Origin: Streptomyces sp. RFCAC02
GTDB taxonomy: Bacteria > Actinomycetota > Actinomycetes > Streptomycetales > Streptomycetaceae
Direction: 5' to 3'
Assembly (NCBI RefSeq): GCF_004193175.1
Contig: NZ_SAUH01000001.1
Span: 909,501 to 973,500 of the forward strand
DNA length: 64,000 nucleotides
The notes beneath the pieces were generated by a model that searched no databases, was not told the DNA's origin, and saw only the letters and a list, made by a program, of their open reading frames with translations. Below are positions 41,339 through 50,571 of this stretch, piece after piece. Both the position numbers and the translations under genes were made by a program. Within the stretch, counting starts at the first letter, position 1; every line of letters starts with the position of its first letter.

Positions 41339-42262
41339 GTGAGCGGGGTCGAGGAGTTCGAGGAGCTGCGGCCGCTGCTGTTCTCGATCGCCTACCGCAT
41401 CCTGGGCAGCGTCGCGGAGGCCGAGGACGCGGTGCAGGAGACATGGCTGCGCTACGACCGCTCGGCGACCGTGCCCGAGTCGGCCAAGGCGTTCCTGTCG
41501 GCGACGGTGACACGCGTCTCGATCGACGTGCTGCGCTCGGCGCGCGTGCGGCGGGAGGAGTACGTGGGGCCGTGGTTCCCCGAGCCGCTGCTGTCCGACC
41601 CGTACGAGGACCCGGCGCGGGCGGCCGAGCTGGCCGACTCCGTGTCGATGGCGGCGCTCCTGCTGCTGGAGCGGCTCAGTCCGCTGGAGCGCGCCGTGTT
41701 CGTGCTGCGGGAGGTGTTCGCCTTCGGGTTCGGCGACATCGCGGCGGCGGTGGGGCGTTCGGAGGCGGCGTGCCGGCAGCTCCTCGTACGGGCGCGGCGG
41801 CACATGACGGACGGGCGGCCCCGCTTCGCGGCGGACCGGGAAGAGCGGCGGAAGCTGGCCGCGCGGTTCTTCGAGGCCATGGCGGACGGCGACGTCGGCG
41901 GGCTGCGGAACCTGCTGGCCGCCGATGTGCAGATGGTCGGCGACGGCGGCGGCAAGGCCCCGCAGTTCGCCGGGGCGGTCGTGGGCGCGGACAACGTGGC
42001 CCGCCTGCTCGGCACCCTCTTCCCGCTGCTGCGCCGGATCGGCGTGACGTGCGAGCCGCGCGAGATCAACGGGCAGCCGGGCGCGGTCTTCCGCGACCGG
42101 GACGGCAAGGTGCTCCACACCATGACGCTCGACGTGCTGGACGGACGGATCCAGGCCGTCCGCAGCGTGATCAACCCGGACAAGCTCGGCCACCTGGGGC
42201 CGGTCACCGACGCGTGGGCCGTCGACCGCGAGGTGAAGGAGGCGCGCAGGCAGTCGATCTGA
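41339..42262 (+). CDS. sigJ: ECF41-type sigma factor SigJ
   Basis: The 307 aa protein has sigma regions 2 (LLFSIAYRILGSVAEAEDAVQETWL) and 4 (FAFGFGDIAAAVGRSEAACRQL) plus a C-terminal SnoaL-like extension of about 130 residues. That extension carries the ECF41 hallmark NPDKL (VINPDKLGHLG), which in characterised members regulates sigma activity in place of an anti-sigma factor. GTG 41339 follows GGAGAGGAGAG. It forms a unit with the AhpD-like gene; the stress that triggers it is not shown. Confidence 0.9.
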   Translation: MSGVEEFEELRPLLFSIAYRILGSVAEAEDAVQETWLRYDRSATVPESAKAFLSATVTRVSIDVLRSARVRREEYVGPWFPEPLLSDPYEDPARAAELADSVSMAALLLLERLSPLERAVFVLREVFAFGFGDIAAAVGRSEAACRQLLVRARRHMTDGRPRFAADREERRKLAARFFEAMADGDVGGLRNLLAADVQMVGDGGGKAPQFAGAVVGADNVARLLGTLFPLLRRIGVTCEPREINGQPGAVFRDRDGKVLHTMTLDVLDGRIQAVRSVINPDKLGHLGPVTDAWAVDREVKEARRQSI

Positions 42263-42349
42263 CACCGCCGTCCCCGTCCCCCATCCCCACTTTCCCGGCC
42301 CCACGACGTAGCGTCTGGGGCAAGGGGCCTCATGGGGTGAGGAGTTGAG

Positions 42350-43549
42350 GTGGGCATTCAGGACGCGTGGGACACGGCCGCCGGGCTGCGGGCGATCGGC
42401 GACGAACTGTCGGACCGTTTCCACGAACGGGCCGACGTGGTGCGGACGCTGGTCGTGACCCTGCTGGCCGGGCAGCACTCGCTGCTGCTCGGCCCGCCCG
42501 GCACGGCGAAGTCCGAGCTGGCCAGGGAGCTGACGGGCAGGATCGACGGGGCGGCGTACTGGGAGATCCTGCTGTCCAAGTTCACCGCGCCGACGCGGAT
42601 GTTCGGCCCGATCGACGTCGCGGCGCTGGCCCGGGGCGAGTACCGCCAGGTGTACGACGGCCGCGCCACGACCGCGCACATCGCGTTCATCGACGAGATC
42701 TTCAAGTGCTCCACGGCGGCGCTGAACGAGACGCTCGGCTTCCTCAACGAGCGGATCTACCACCCGGAGAACGGCGGCGAACCCATCCGCTGCCCGCTGA
42801 TCGGCGCCATCACGGCGAGCAACGAGCTGCCCGGCGGCGAGGACTCGGCGGCGATCTACGACCGGCTGCTGGTGCGCGTCGAGGTCGGGTACCTCGCGGA
42901 CCCGTCGAACTTCGCCGCCCTCCTCCGTTCCGCCGTGAGCGTCCCGGCCCCTCCGGCACGGACCACGATCACGCTGGCCGCGCTCCAGCACGCCGTCACC
43001 GAGGCCGTGCCGGGCGTCGAGGTGCCCGACGCGATCGTGGACGCGATCTGCACGCTGCGGGTCGCCCTGCGCCGCAAGGAACTCATCGCATCCGACCGCC
43101 GCTGGCGGCAGTCCGTGCGTCTCCTCCAGGCGTCCGCGTACCTGGACGGCCGGCCGGAGGTCGCCGAGAACGACCTGTCGGTGCTGACCCACGTGCTGTG
43201 GAACTCCCCGGCCGAACGCCCCGCCGTCGAGCGCGAGGTGCTGCACCTGGTCAACCCGGACGCGAAGGAGGCGCTCGACCTGGCCGACGCCCTCGACGAA
43301 CTGGAGGCGCAGCTCGACGCCATGGCCGGGCAGTCCCGCGAGGCGCTGAGCGAATGGGTCATCAAGAAGGCCCACACCCGGCTCGCCATGACGGGCCGGC
43401 GGCTCGCCGAACTGCGCCGGGAGGCGACGGCGGCCGGCCGTTCCACCACCGCCATCGACCGGGTCACCGGCCGCCAGCGGGCCGTCCGCGCCCGCGTCCT
43501 CACCGAGGCGCTCGGGGTGGACGCGAGCATGGTCCAGGCGCAGCTGTGA
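42350..43549 (+). CDS. MoxR-family AAA+ ATPase
   Basis: The 399 aa protein has Walker A GPPGTAKS (about residue 47), Walker B IAFIDEIFK and a sensor region TASNELPGG, matching the RavA-like branch of MoxR ATPases. These are chaperone-like and work with a VWA-domain partner, which is the next gene; the two are coupled by a GTGA overlap (43546-43549). GTG 42350 has GAGGAG upstream. Substrate proteins are unknown. Confidence 0.9.
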   Translation: MGIQDAWDTAAGLRAIGDELSDRFHERADVVRTLVVTLLAGQHSLLLGPPGTAKSELARELTGRIDGAAYWEILLSKFTAPTRMFGPIDVAALARGEYRQVYDGRATTAHIAFIDEIFKCSTAALNETLGFLNERIYHPENGGEPIRCPLIGAITASNELPGGEDSAAIYDRLLVRVEVGYLADPSNFAALLRSAVSVPAPPARTTITLAALQHAVTEAVPGVEVPDAIVDAICTLRVALRRKELIASDRRWRQSVRLLQASAYLDGRPEVAENDLSVLTHVLWNSPAERPAVEREVLHLVNPDAKEALDLADALDELEAQLDAMAGQSREALSEWVIKKAHTRLAMTGRRLAELRREATAAGRSTTAIDRVTGRQRAVRARVLTEALGVDASMVQAQL

Positions 43550-44979
43550 CCGCCGGGGGCACGTCCGGTGTGGCGCCCCGGCGGCACACCGCGGCCGTGA
43601 TCGCGGACCGGTTCGACCTGCTGACCTGGCGGGACACCGTCGAGCAGTCGGCGGGGCTGCGCGACCTGGCCGGGGAGCTGGGCGAACGCCACGAGTGCGC
43701 CGCCGACCTCATGGGTGATGTGTTCGTGGCCGCCTACAAGCACGGCCCACGGGTGCGCGACCGCGCGGAGATGGAGCCCGCCAGGTTCGTCAACCACGAG
43801 GCCATGACCGCCCTGCTGGAGTCGTACGAGTTCTCGGAACTGCGCCGCGAGACGGCCGGCGATCCGTACGCCGCCGCCATGGCCGTCCTCGCCCAGGCGC
43901 CCGTGCTGCGCCGCCTGCTCGACCAGGCACGGGACGCCCAGGAACGGGCCGAGCGGGCCGCCGCCACGGAGGCGGGGGACGGCGCCGTCGAAGCCGCCGC
44001 GCAGGCCCTCGCCGCCGCGGCCCCGGGCATCCGCGCCTCCGCGCGTGACGCGGCGGCGCGGGCCGCGCGGGTCGTACGGGAGGAGGCCGCGCTCATGCGG
44101 GCGTGGGGCGTCGGCCCCGGCGAGCTGGAACGGATGCCGTTCGACCGGCGCGCCCGGCTCGCCGACCGGCTCCGCACCGGCCGCCTCGCGCGCTGGGCCG
44201 AACTGATCGGCCGTTTCCGGCAGATGGCCGGCGGGGAGAGTGCCCGCCGGGTGGAGAACACCCCGGGCGAGCTGGTCGGTGTCACGCTCGGCGACGACCT
44301 GTCCCGCGTCATCCCCGCCGAGCTGGTCCACCTCGGCCTGCCGGAGCTGCGCGCGGTGTTCGCCGCGCGGTACGCCGCCGGTGAGCTGATGCTCTACGAC
44401 AACCGGGGTGAGCAGGCCGCCGGCAGGGGAGCCATCGTGGCGTGCGTGGACACGTCGCACTCGATGTACGAGGCGGGTCCCGGCGGCGTCACGCGGGAGG
44501 CGTGGGCCAAGGCGTGCGCCCTGGCGCTGCTGGACCAGGCCCGCCGCGCCGGGCGCGACTTCGCCGGGATCCTGTTCTCCTCGGACGACCGGCTGCGGGT
44601 CTTCCGCTTCCCGGCGGACCGGCCGACCGGGACCACGGAGGTCCTGGACTTCGCCGAGTGCTTCCTCGGCGGCGGCACCAGTTACCAGACGCCCCTGTCG
44701 GCGGCCCGCGACCTGCTGGCGGACGAGTTCGAGGACGCCGCCCGCACGCGCGGCGACATCGTCCTGATCACCGACGACGAGTGCGGCGTCACCGAGGAGT
44801 GGACGCGCGGCTGGATCGACGCGAAGCACCGGCTGGGCTTCCGCGTCTTCGGGATCGCCGTCGGCGCCCCCGCGGCGGCCCGGGACGGCTCGGTCCTGGA
44901 GGCGCTGTGCGACAACCTCCGCGTCATCGAGGACCTGACGGACGTCCACGCCGCGGCCGACCTCTTCCGGGTGATCTGA
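43546..44979 (+). CDS. VWA-domain protein, partner of MoxR ATPase
   Basis: The 477 aa protein ends in a von Willebrand A domain (from about residue 290) with an intact MIDAS motif DTSHS (AIVACVDTSHSMYE) and later ITDDE. The N-terminal half is helical and Ala/Arg-rich (EERAERAA-like segments around residues 110-180). This is the ViaA/CoxE-like partner of MoxR ATPases, and the GTGA overlap with the ATPase gene supports a stoichiometric complex. The gene converges on the EI24 gene. Confidence 0.88.
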   Translation: MTAGGTSGVAPRRHTAAVIADRFDLLTWRDTVEQSAGLRDLAGELGERHECAADLMGDVFVAAYKHGPRVRDRAEMEPARFVNHEAMTALLESYEFSELRRETAGDPYAAAMAVLAQAPVLRRLLDQARDAQERAERAAATEAGDGAVEAAAQALAAAAPGIRASARDAAARAARVVREEAALMRAWGVGPGELERMPFDRRARLADRLRTGRLARWAELIGRFRQMAGGESARRVENTPGELVGVTLGDDLSRVIPAELVHLGLPELRAVFAARYAAGELMLYDNRGEQAAGRGAIVACVDTSHSMYEAGPGGVTREAWAKACALALLDQARRAGRDFAGILFSSDDRLRVFRFPADRPTGTTEVLDFAECFLGGGTSYQTPLSAARDLLADEFEDAARTRGDIVLITDDECGVTEEWTRGWIDAKHRLGFRVFGIAVGAPAAARDGSVLEALCDNLRVIEDLTDVHAAADLFRVI

Positions 44980-44988
44980 ACCGCCGGC

Positions 44989-45771
44989 TCAGTCCTTGCC
45001 GAGCGCCACACCGACCGCCGGCGGTTCGGGCTCCGGCTCGCCCGTCAGGTCGCGCACGAGCAGCGCCGCACCGGCGACCGCGCCGGGCATCAGGACGACG
45101 GCCGCGAGCGGCACGAGGAAGAGCACGACCAGCGGCACGCCGAACCCGAGCGCCGTGCCCATCCCGCCGCGCAGGATCCGCACGCGCTCCGGCACGGACA
45201 GGCCCCTGCGCTCCATGGCGACGGACGTCAGCTCGACGGTGAGGAAGAACCCGGAGACGGCGAACCCGAGGACCGGCACGACGGTCTGCCCGAGGACCGG
45301 CACGAACCCGAGGAAGAACAGCGGCACCGTGAACAGCGCAACCCGCCACAGCACCTGGACGCTGTCGCGGACGGAGACGACGAGGTCCCCCCACAGCGAA
45401 CGGTCGGGTCCCGGCGGCGCGCCGCCCACGCTGTCCTCGACCCGCTCGGACAGGGCCTCGTAGAACGGCTCCCCGACCAGCAGGGTGACGGCGGCGAACG
45501 TGAGGACGGCGAGCAGCACGCCCGCGCCGACCAGCAGCAGCGCGAAGACGGCGCGCAGGACCGACTGCCAGGGACTCCCCCAGTCGTCGGCGAACGGGGT
45601 GGCCCACACGGCGATGTCCCCCGCCCACACGGCGAGCGCGACGAGCGCCGCCGCGTACAGCACGAAGGTGATCAGCGCGGGCAGCAACCCGAAGAGGAGC
45701 TGCCGCGGGCGGCCGAACACCCAGCGCTGGCCGAGGAGGAGGTACCGCAGACCGGTGGCGAATCCCTGCAC
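44989..45771 (-). CDS. EI24-domain membrane protein (CysZ-like)
   Basis: The 260 aa protein has about four to five membrane segments and the EI24/CysZ family pattern (GLLPALITFVLYAAAL near residue 30, LVGEPFYEALSERVE, FLGFVPVLGQTVVPVLGF). CysZ of enterobacteria is a sulfate uptake protein; the role in actinomycetes is not established. GTG 45771 begins the conserved region; a TAGCCT box 7 nt before it suggests a leaderless transcript. Confidence 0.82.
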   Translation of the reverse strand: MQGFATGLRYLLLGQRWVFGRPRQLLFGLLPALITFVLYAAALVALAVWAGDIAVWATPFADDWGSPWQSVLRAVFALLLVGAGVLLAVLTFAAVTLLVGEPFYEALSERVEDSVGGAPPGPDRSLWGDLVVSVRDSVQVLWRVALFTVPLFFLGFVPVLGQTVVPVLGFAVSGFFLTVELTSVAMERRGLSVPERVRILRGGMGTALGFGVPLVVLFLVPLAAVVLMPGAVAGAALLVRDLTGEPEPEPPAVGVALGKD

Positions 45772-45911
45772 GTCGGCCAGGCTATCCGCACCCCTCGCCG
45801 ACGCCCCAACCGGCCCATCGCCCACGGTGGTTGCCCCGATATTCGGACCGCCGGAAGCCGGGTACAACCAGAGCACGGACCGCCGGAGGGGCGGGCCATG
45901 AGGGGGGAACG

Positions 45912-46094
45912 ATGGAACTGTTGCTGGGGGTGGTGTTCGTGGTGGCCGTCATAGGGCTCATCGGCGACATCGTCGGTGGGGGCCGCGGCACGAATTCCGG
46001 CCGGCGCGGGAACCGCTGGTCCGACAACGGCTCCCGCCGCTCCCGGAGCAGTGGCGGCTCCGGGGACGACGGCGGAAGCGACGGGTGCGACTGA
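45912..46094 (+). CDS. Small membrane-anchored hypothetical protein
   Basis: The 60 aa product has one N-terminal hydrophobic helix (MELLLGVVFVVAVIGLIGD) followed by a Gly/Ser/Arg/Asp-rich tail without structure. GGGGGGAA precedes the ATG. A hairpin follows the stop. I do not recognise a family. Confidence 0.6.
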   Translation: MELLLGVVFVVAVIGLIGDIVGGGRGTNSGRRGNRWSDNGSRRSRSSGGSGDDGGSDGCD

Positions 46095-46104
46095 CCGCAC
46101 CCGC

Positions 46105-46131
46105 GGCGCCCTCCCGGGCCGGGAGGGCGCC
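46105..46131. terminator. Hairpin terminator between convergent genes
   Basis: A perfect 11-bp stem (46105-46115 with 46121-46131) with a 5-nt loop lies between the small membrane protein gene and dapD. Confidence 0.75.
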
Positions 46132-46146
46132 GACCCGGCGCTCGGG

Positions 46147-47136
46147 TCAGTTGTGGCTGTGCAGGGCCGCGTTCAGGCCGCCCCAGGTGCCGGTGCGGGG
46201 CAGTGCCTCCACCGTGCCGGTCGTCGAGTTGCGGCGGAACAGCAGGTTCTGCGCACCCGACAGTTCCAGTGCCTTCACGACCGCGCCGTCCGGGAGGGTC
46301 ACGCGCGTGCCGGCCGTCACGTACAGGCCCGCCTCGACCACGCAGTCGTCGCCGAGCGAGATGCCGATGCCCGCCTGCGCGCCCAGCAGGCAGCGCTCGC
46401 CGATCGAGATGACCTGCTTCCCGCCGCCGGACAGGGTGCCCATGATCGAGGCGCCGCCGCCGACGTCCGAGCCGTCGCCGACGACGACGCCAGCGCTGAT
46501 CCGGCCCTCGACCATGGAGGTGCCGAGGGTGCCCGCGTTGAAGTTGCAGAAGCCCTCGTGCATGACGGTCGTGCCGGCGGCGAGGTGCGCGCCGAGGCGG
46601 ACGCGGTCGGCGTCGCCGATGCGCACGCCGGACGGCATGACGTAGTCCGTCATGCGGGGGAACTTGTCGACACTGGAGACCACGAGCTGGACGCCGTCGG
46701 CGCGGGCGGCGAGGCGCGCGGCTTCGAGCCCGTCCACCGGGACCGGACCGATGTTGGTCCAGGCGACGTTCGCGAGCAGCGCGAACTGGCCGTCCAGGCT
46801 CAGCCCGTGCGGCCGCACCAGGCGGTGGCTGAGGAGGTGGAGCCGCAGGTAGACGTCGTGGGCGTCCACCGGCTTGTCCTGGAGGGACGAGATGACCGTG
46901 CGGACCGCCACGACCTCGACACCGCGCCGGGCGTCCGTGCCCAGGGCGCGGGGGGCCGCGTCGCCGAGCAGTTCGGCGGCGCGCTCCGGCGTCAGGCGCT
47001 CCGTCCCGGTGACGCCCGGTTCGTCGGCCAGGGCGGGGGCGGGGAACCAGGTGTCGAGCACGGTTCCGTCGGCGGCGATGGTGGCGAGCCCGGCGGCGAC
47101 GGCGCCGGTGGCGGGGGTGGGTGCAGCGTCGGTCAT
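46147..47136 (-). CDS. dapD: Tetrahydrodipicolinate N-succinyltransferase DapD
   Basis: DapD adds succinyl from succinyl-CoA to tetrahydrodipicolinate in diaminopimelate synthesis. The 329 aa product is of the actinobacterial length. It has a left-handed beta-helix C-terminal half made of hexapeptide repeats ([51 protein letters not shown]) that forms trimers, with an N-terminal alpha/beta domain before it. The single-copy step implies the succinylase route to lysine. ATG 47136 has no strong ribosome site. It is not in an operon with dapA. Confidence 0.93.
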   Translation of the reverse strand: MTDAAPTPATGAVAAGLATIAADGTVLDTWFPAPALADEPGVTGTERLTPERAAELLGDAAPRALGTDARRGVEVVAVRTVISSLQDKPVDAHDVYLRLHLLSHRLVRPHGLSLDGQFALLANVAWTNIGPVPVDGLEAARLAARADGVQLVVSSVDKFPRMTDYVMPSGVRIGDADRVRLGAHLAAGTTVMHEGFCNFNAGTLGTSMVEGRISAGVVVGDGSDVGGGASIMGTLSGGGKQVISIGERCLLGAQAGIGISLGDDCVVEAGLYVTAGTRVTLPDGAVVKALELSGAQNLLFRRNSTTGTVEALPRTGTWGGLNAALHSHN

Positions 47137-47145
47137 GTTCCGACG

Positions 47146-47739
47146 CTAACCGGTCGGGACCTCGCGGGGCGAACCGGTCCGGCTGCCGGGCACCAGCGCG
47201 TCCACCGCCGCCCGGGTGCGGGCCGGCTCGTGCGGCCGGCCGGTGAGGAGGAGCTGGATCAGCGTGCCGTCCATCACGGCGAGCACGGCGTGGGCCGACG
47301 CCTCGTCCGGCACGAGGGGACGCAGCAGCGCCACCATGTCGTCCAGGCAGCGGGCGGCCAGCGGACGGACGGCGCCCTGCCGCAGCCCGGCGAAGTACAG
47401 GTCGTACTCCAGCTCGGTCTGCGCGCGGCGCGGCCCGAGGCAGTCGTCCACGAAACGGACGGCCGCGTCGGCCGGCGTCGCGCCGGCGGCGAGGGTGTCC
47501 GTCACCCAGCTCTCGAACCAGCCGAGCCACGCGTCGTTCACCCGCGCCAGGGCGGCCGTCAGCAGCTCGTCGCGGTCGGTGAAGTGGTACGTGGTGGAGC
47601 CGAGCGGCACGTCAGCCTCGGCGGCCACGGCCCGGTGGCTGAGGCCGGCGAAGCCGTCGCGCTCCAGCACGCGGACGGCCGCGTCCACGATCCGGTGGCG
47701 GCGGTCCGGGTCGTAGCGGCGGGGTCTGCGGGCCGCCAT
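47146..47739 (-). CDS. TetR/AcrR-family regulator
   Basis: The 197 aa protein has a TetR-type N-terminal HTH (RIVDAAVRVLERDGFAGLSHRAVAAEADVPLG, split here for position: residues 16-50, then STTYHFTDRDELL) and a variable helical ligand domain. Its ATG overlaps the stop of the upstream SMR gene by one base (TGATG), so it is translated with the efflux pump and probably represses it. Confidence 0.87.
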   Translation of the reverse strand: MAARRPRRYDPDRRHRIVDAAVRVLERDGFAGLSHRAVAAEADVPLGSTTYHFTDRDELLTAALARVNDAWLGWFESWVTDTLAAGATPADAAVRFVDDCLGPRRAQTELEYDLYFAGLRQGAVRPLAARCLDDMVALLRPLVPDEASAHAVLAVMDGTLIQLLLTGRPHEPARTRAAVDALVPGSRTGSPREVPTG

Positions 47740-48059
47740 CAGTGGGCACCGCCCAGGTTCAGCACGACGACGCCGGCGATCACGAGGCCGACGCCGAGCA
47801 TCCGGACGGCCGAGGCCGGCTCGTCGAGGAACAGCATGCCGATGGCGGCGACCACCGCCGTACCGGCGCCGGACCAGATCGCGTAGGCGACACCGACGTC
47901 CAGGGTCTTCAGCGTCCGCGCCAGGAGGACGAAGGCGAGGACGTAGCAGACCACGGTGCCGAGGCTGGGCCACAGCCGGGAGAACCCGTCGCTCACCTTC
48001 ATCAGCGTGGTCCCGAGGATCTCCGACAGGATCGCGCAGGCGAGGAGCACATACGTCAT
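47739..48059 (-). CDS. SMR-family multidrug efflux protein
   Basis: The 106 aa protein has four membrane helices and the SMR hallmark: the membrane-embedded Glu in ACAILSEILGTTLMK (residue 13-14) and VAYAIWSGAGTA. Such dimers export cationic compounds in exchange for protons. The TetR gene follows in a 1-nt overlap. SMR proteins may work alone or in pairs; only one is present here. Confidence 0.92.
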   Translation of the reverse strand: MTYVLLACAILSEILGTTLMKVSDGFSRLWPSLGTVVCYVLAFVLLARTLKTLDVGVAYAIWSGAGTAVVAAIGMLFLDEPASAVRMLGVGLVIAGVVVLNLGGAH

Positions 48060-48187
48060 GCGGACGATCGTACACATCGGTGGGGCCGCCGCTGGAGTGA
48101 CCGCCCTGCGCGCCGCCCCGTGCCGGGCCGGGCGGACGGCCATCCTTGCGGACGTCCCACGTCAGCGTCATGGAAGGGAGCGGACCG

Positions 48188-48424
48188 ATGGCCGAGTGCG
48201 AGACCTGCGGCAACGACTACCGGATGGCCTTCGAGGTGCGTGCCGCCGGTCAGGTCCACGTCTTCGACAGCTTCGAGTGCGCCGTCCAGCGGATGGCCCC
48301 CATCTGCGAGAACTGCGGCTGCCGCATCATGGGCCACGGCCTGGAGACCGAGGACGGCAACTTCTACTGCTGCGGCCACTGCGCCCGCGCCAAGGGCCAC
48401 AGCGCGCTGGTCGACCGCGTCTGA
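48188..48424 (+). CDS. Cys-rich small protein (metallothionein-like)
   Basis: The 78 aa product has nine cysteines in CxxC-type pairs: CETC at the start, then CENCGCRIMGHG and YCCGHC. The aromatic stretch HVFDSFECAVQRMAP separates them. This resembles proteins called prokaryotic metallothioneins in streptomycetes, and zinc or iron binding is likely. ATG 48188 follows GGGAG at 9 nt. The role is unknown; a large hairpin follows. Confidence 0.75.
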   Translation: MAECETCGNDYRMAFEVRAAGQVHVFDSFECAVQRMAPICENCGCRIMGHGLETEDGNFYCCGHCARAKGHSALVDRV

Positions 48425-48443
48425 CGCGCGACCGGACGGCGAA

Positions 48444-48487
48444 GACGGGCACGGGCGGCCACCCACCGGTGGCCGCCCGTGCCCGTC
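48444..48487. terminator. Long hairpin terminator
   Basis: A perfect 19-bp stem (48444-48462 with 48469-48487) with a 6-nt loop lies between the Cys-rich protein gene and the end of the suf operon, and can stop transcription from both. Confidence 0.8.
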
Positions 48488-48506
48488 GCTGTGCGGAGCC
48501 CGTCGC

Positions 48507-48848
48507 TCAGACGTTGAAGCCGAGCGCCCGCAACTGGTCACGGCCCTCGTCCGTGATCTTGTCGGGACCCCACGGCGGCATCCAGACCCAGTTGATCCGC
48601 AGCTCGTTCACCAGGCCGTCGGTCGCCGTCCGCGCCTGGTCCTCGATCACGTCCGTCAGCGGGCAGGCCGCCGAGGTCAGGGTCATGTCGATCGTCGCGA
48701 CGTTGCCCTCGTCGACGTGGATGCCGTAGATCAGCCCGAGGTTCACGACGTCGATGCCCAGCTCGGGGTCGACGACGTCCATCATCGCCTCGCGGATCTC
48801 CTCCTCCCCCGCCGGTGCCGTCGCCGTCGCCGTCTCGCCGTCGCTCAC
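48507..48848 (-). CDS. sufT: Metal-sulfur cluster assembly factor SufT (DUF59)
   Basis: The 113 aa protein is of the MIP18/PaaD (DUF59) family, with the signature VVDPELGIDVVNLGLIYG (about residues 24-42) and the conserved Cys in TSAACPLT. Such proteins help deliver Fe-S clusters to client enzymes. The GTG start overlaps the sufU stop as GTGA (48845-48848). It is the last gene of the suf operon. Confidence 0.9.
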   Translation of the reverse strand: MSDGETATATAPAGEEEIREAMMDVVDPELGIDVVNLGLIYGIHVDEGNVATIDMTLTSAACPLTDVIEDQARTATDGLVNELRINWVWMPPWGPDKITDEGRDQLRALGFNV

Positions 48849-49297
48849 GGCGCCTCCTTCTCCAGTGCCTGCGCCGTCGCGTCCTTCCACGCCATCCAGC
48901 TCAGCAGCGCGCACTTCACGCGCGCCGGGTACTTCGAGACACCGGCGAACGCGACCGCGTCCTCCAGCGTCTCCTCCATGGCGTCGTCCGGTTCGATCCG
49001 CCCCTTGGACTGCATCAGTTCGAGGAACGTCTCCTGGATCGCCAGCGCGTCCGGCAGCTCCTTGCCGACGAGCAGCTCGTTCAGCACCGAGGCGCTCGCC
49101 TGGCTGATCGAACAGCCCTGGCCCTCGTAACTGACGTCCGCGACGGTCTGCCCGTCGTAGCGCACGCGCAGGGTGATCTCGTCGCCGCAGGTCGGGTTGA
49201 CGTGGTGCACCTCGGCGTCGCCCGCGCGCAGGCCGCGCCCGTGCGGGTTCTTGTAGTGGTCCAGGATCACGTCCTGGTACATCGACTGCAGTTGCAC
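48845..49297 (-). CDS. sufU: Fe-S assembly sulfur-transfer protein SufU
   Basis: The 150 aa protein has the zinc and sulfur-acceptor cysteines of SufU: HHVNPTCGDEITLRV, EGQGCSISQASASVL and a third Cys near VKCALLSW. It accepts persulfide sulfur from SufS. The start is GTG 49297 (V/M-QLQSMYQDVILDHYK is the conserved N-terminus), 14 nt after the sufS stop. Actinobacterial suf operons use SufU in place of SufE. Confidence 0.92.
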   Translation of the reverse strand: MQLQSMYQDVILDHYKNPHGRGLRAGDAEVHHVNPTCGDEITLRVRYDGQTVADVSYEGQGCSISQASASVLNELLVGKELPDALAIQETFLELMQSKGRIEPDDAMEETLEDAVAFAGVSKYPARVKCALLSWMAWKDATAQALEKEAP

Positions 49298-49311
49298 GTC
49301 CTCGTACCGCC

Positions 49312-50571
49312 CTATCCGAAGAAGCCACGGACGTACTCGAGGCCCTCGACCAGGGCGTCCACCTCGGCCGGCGTCGAGTACAGATAGAACGACGCCCGCG
49401 TGGTCGCGGGAATTCCGTACCTGAGGCAGACGGGCCGCGCGCAGTGGTGCCCGACGCGGACGGCGATGCCCTGCTCGTCGAGCACCTGCCCCACGTCGTG
49501 CGGGTGGATGTCGCCGAGGGTGAACGAGATCGTCGCGCCCCGGTCCTCCGCCGTCACCGGGCCGATGATCCGCAGGTCGGGCACCTCGGCGAGGCGCCGC
49601 AGCGCGTACCCGGTGATCGCGTGCTCGTGGGCGGCGATCCGGTCCATGCCGATGCCGCTCAGGTAGTCCACGGCGGCGCCGAGCCCCACGGCCTGCGCGA
49701 CCGGCGGCGTGCCGGCCTCGAACTTGTGCGGCGCGGGCGCGTACGTCGAGGCGTGCATGGTGACCGTCTCGATCATCTCGCCGCCCCCGAGGAACGGCGG
49801 CAGGTCCTCCAGCAGCTCCTGCCGGCCCCACAGCACGCCGATGCCCGTCGGGCCGCACATCTTGTGCCCGGTGAACGCGACGAAGTCGGCGCCGAGCGCC
49901 TGCACGTCGAGCGCCATGTGCGGGGCGGCCTGCGACGCGTCGATCAGCACGAGCGCGCCGACCTCCTGGGCGCGCCGCACGATCGTCTCCACCGGGTTCT
50001 GCGTGCCGAGGACGTTGGAGACGAGGACGAACGAGACCACCTTGGTGCGCTCGGTGATGACCTCGTCCAGGTTCGACAGGTCGAGCCTGCCGTCGTCCGT
50101 CAGCCCGAACCACTTGAGGCTGGCGCCCGTGCGCTGCGCGAGGAGCTGCCACGGCACGATGTTGGAGTGGTGCTCCATCTCCGTGATGACGATCTCGGTC
50201 GACGCGTCGACACGGTAGGGCTCGTCCGCCCAGCCCAGCATGTTCGCGACGAGGTTGAGCGACTCCGAGGCGTTCTTCGTGAAGACGACCTCGTCGCGGC
50301 TGGGCGCGTTGATGAAGGCGGCGACCTTGTCGCGCGCGCCCTCGTACAGCGCCGTGGCCTCCTCCGCCAGGACGTGCACACCGCGGTGCACGTTGGCGTG
50401 GTGCCGCTCGTAGTAGTCGCTCATCGCGTCGAGGACCTGGCGCGGCTTCTGGGAGCTGGCCGCGTTGTCCAGGTAGACGAGGCGCTTGCCGTCGTGGACC
50501 GTGCGGTCCAGGATCGGGAAGTCCTTCCGGATCGCCTCGGTGTCGAGGAGACCCGGCAGCCCATGGCTCAT
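49312..50571 (-). CDS. sufS: Cysteine desulfurase SufS
   Basis: SufS is a PLP enzyme that takes sulfur from cysteine for cluster assembly. The 419 aa protein has the PLP Lys in FVAFTGHKMCGPTG (about residue 230) and the catalytic Cys in RVGHHCARPVC (about residue 365), the type II desulfurase arrangement. ATG 50571 overlaps the sufC stop as ATGA (50568-50571). Confidence 0.95.
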   Translation of the reverse strand: MSHGLPGLLDTEAIRKDFPILDRTVHDGKRLVYLDNAASSQKPRQVLDAMSDYYERHHANVHRGVHVLAEEATALYEGARDKVAAFINAPSRDEVVFTKNASESLNLVANMLGWADEPYRVDASTEIVITEMEHHSNIVPWQLLAQRTGASLKWFGLTDDGRLDLSNLDEVITERTKVVSFVLVSNVLGTQNPVETIVRRAQEVGALVLIDASQAAPHMALDVQALGADFVAFTGHKMCGPTGIGVLWGRQELLEDLPPFLGGGEMIETVTMHASTYAPAPHKFEAGTPPVAQAVGLGAAVDYLSGIGMDRIAAHEHAITGYALRRLAEVPDLRIIGPVTAEDRGATISFTLGDIHPHDVGQVLDEQGIAVRVGHHCARPVCLRYGIPATTRASFYLYSTPAEVDALVEGLEYVRGFFG

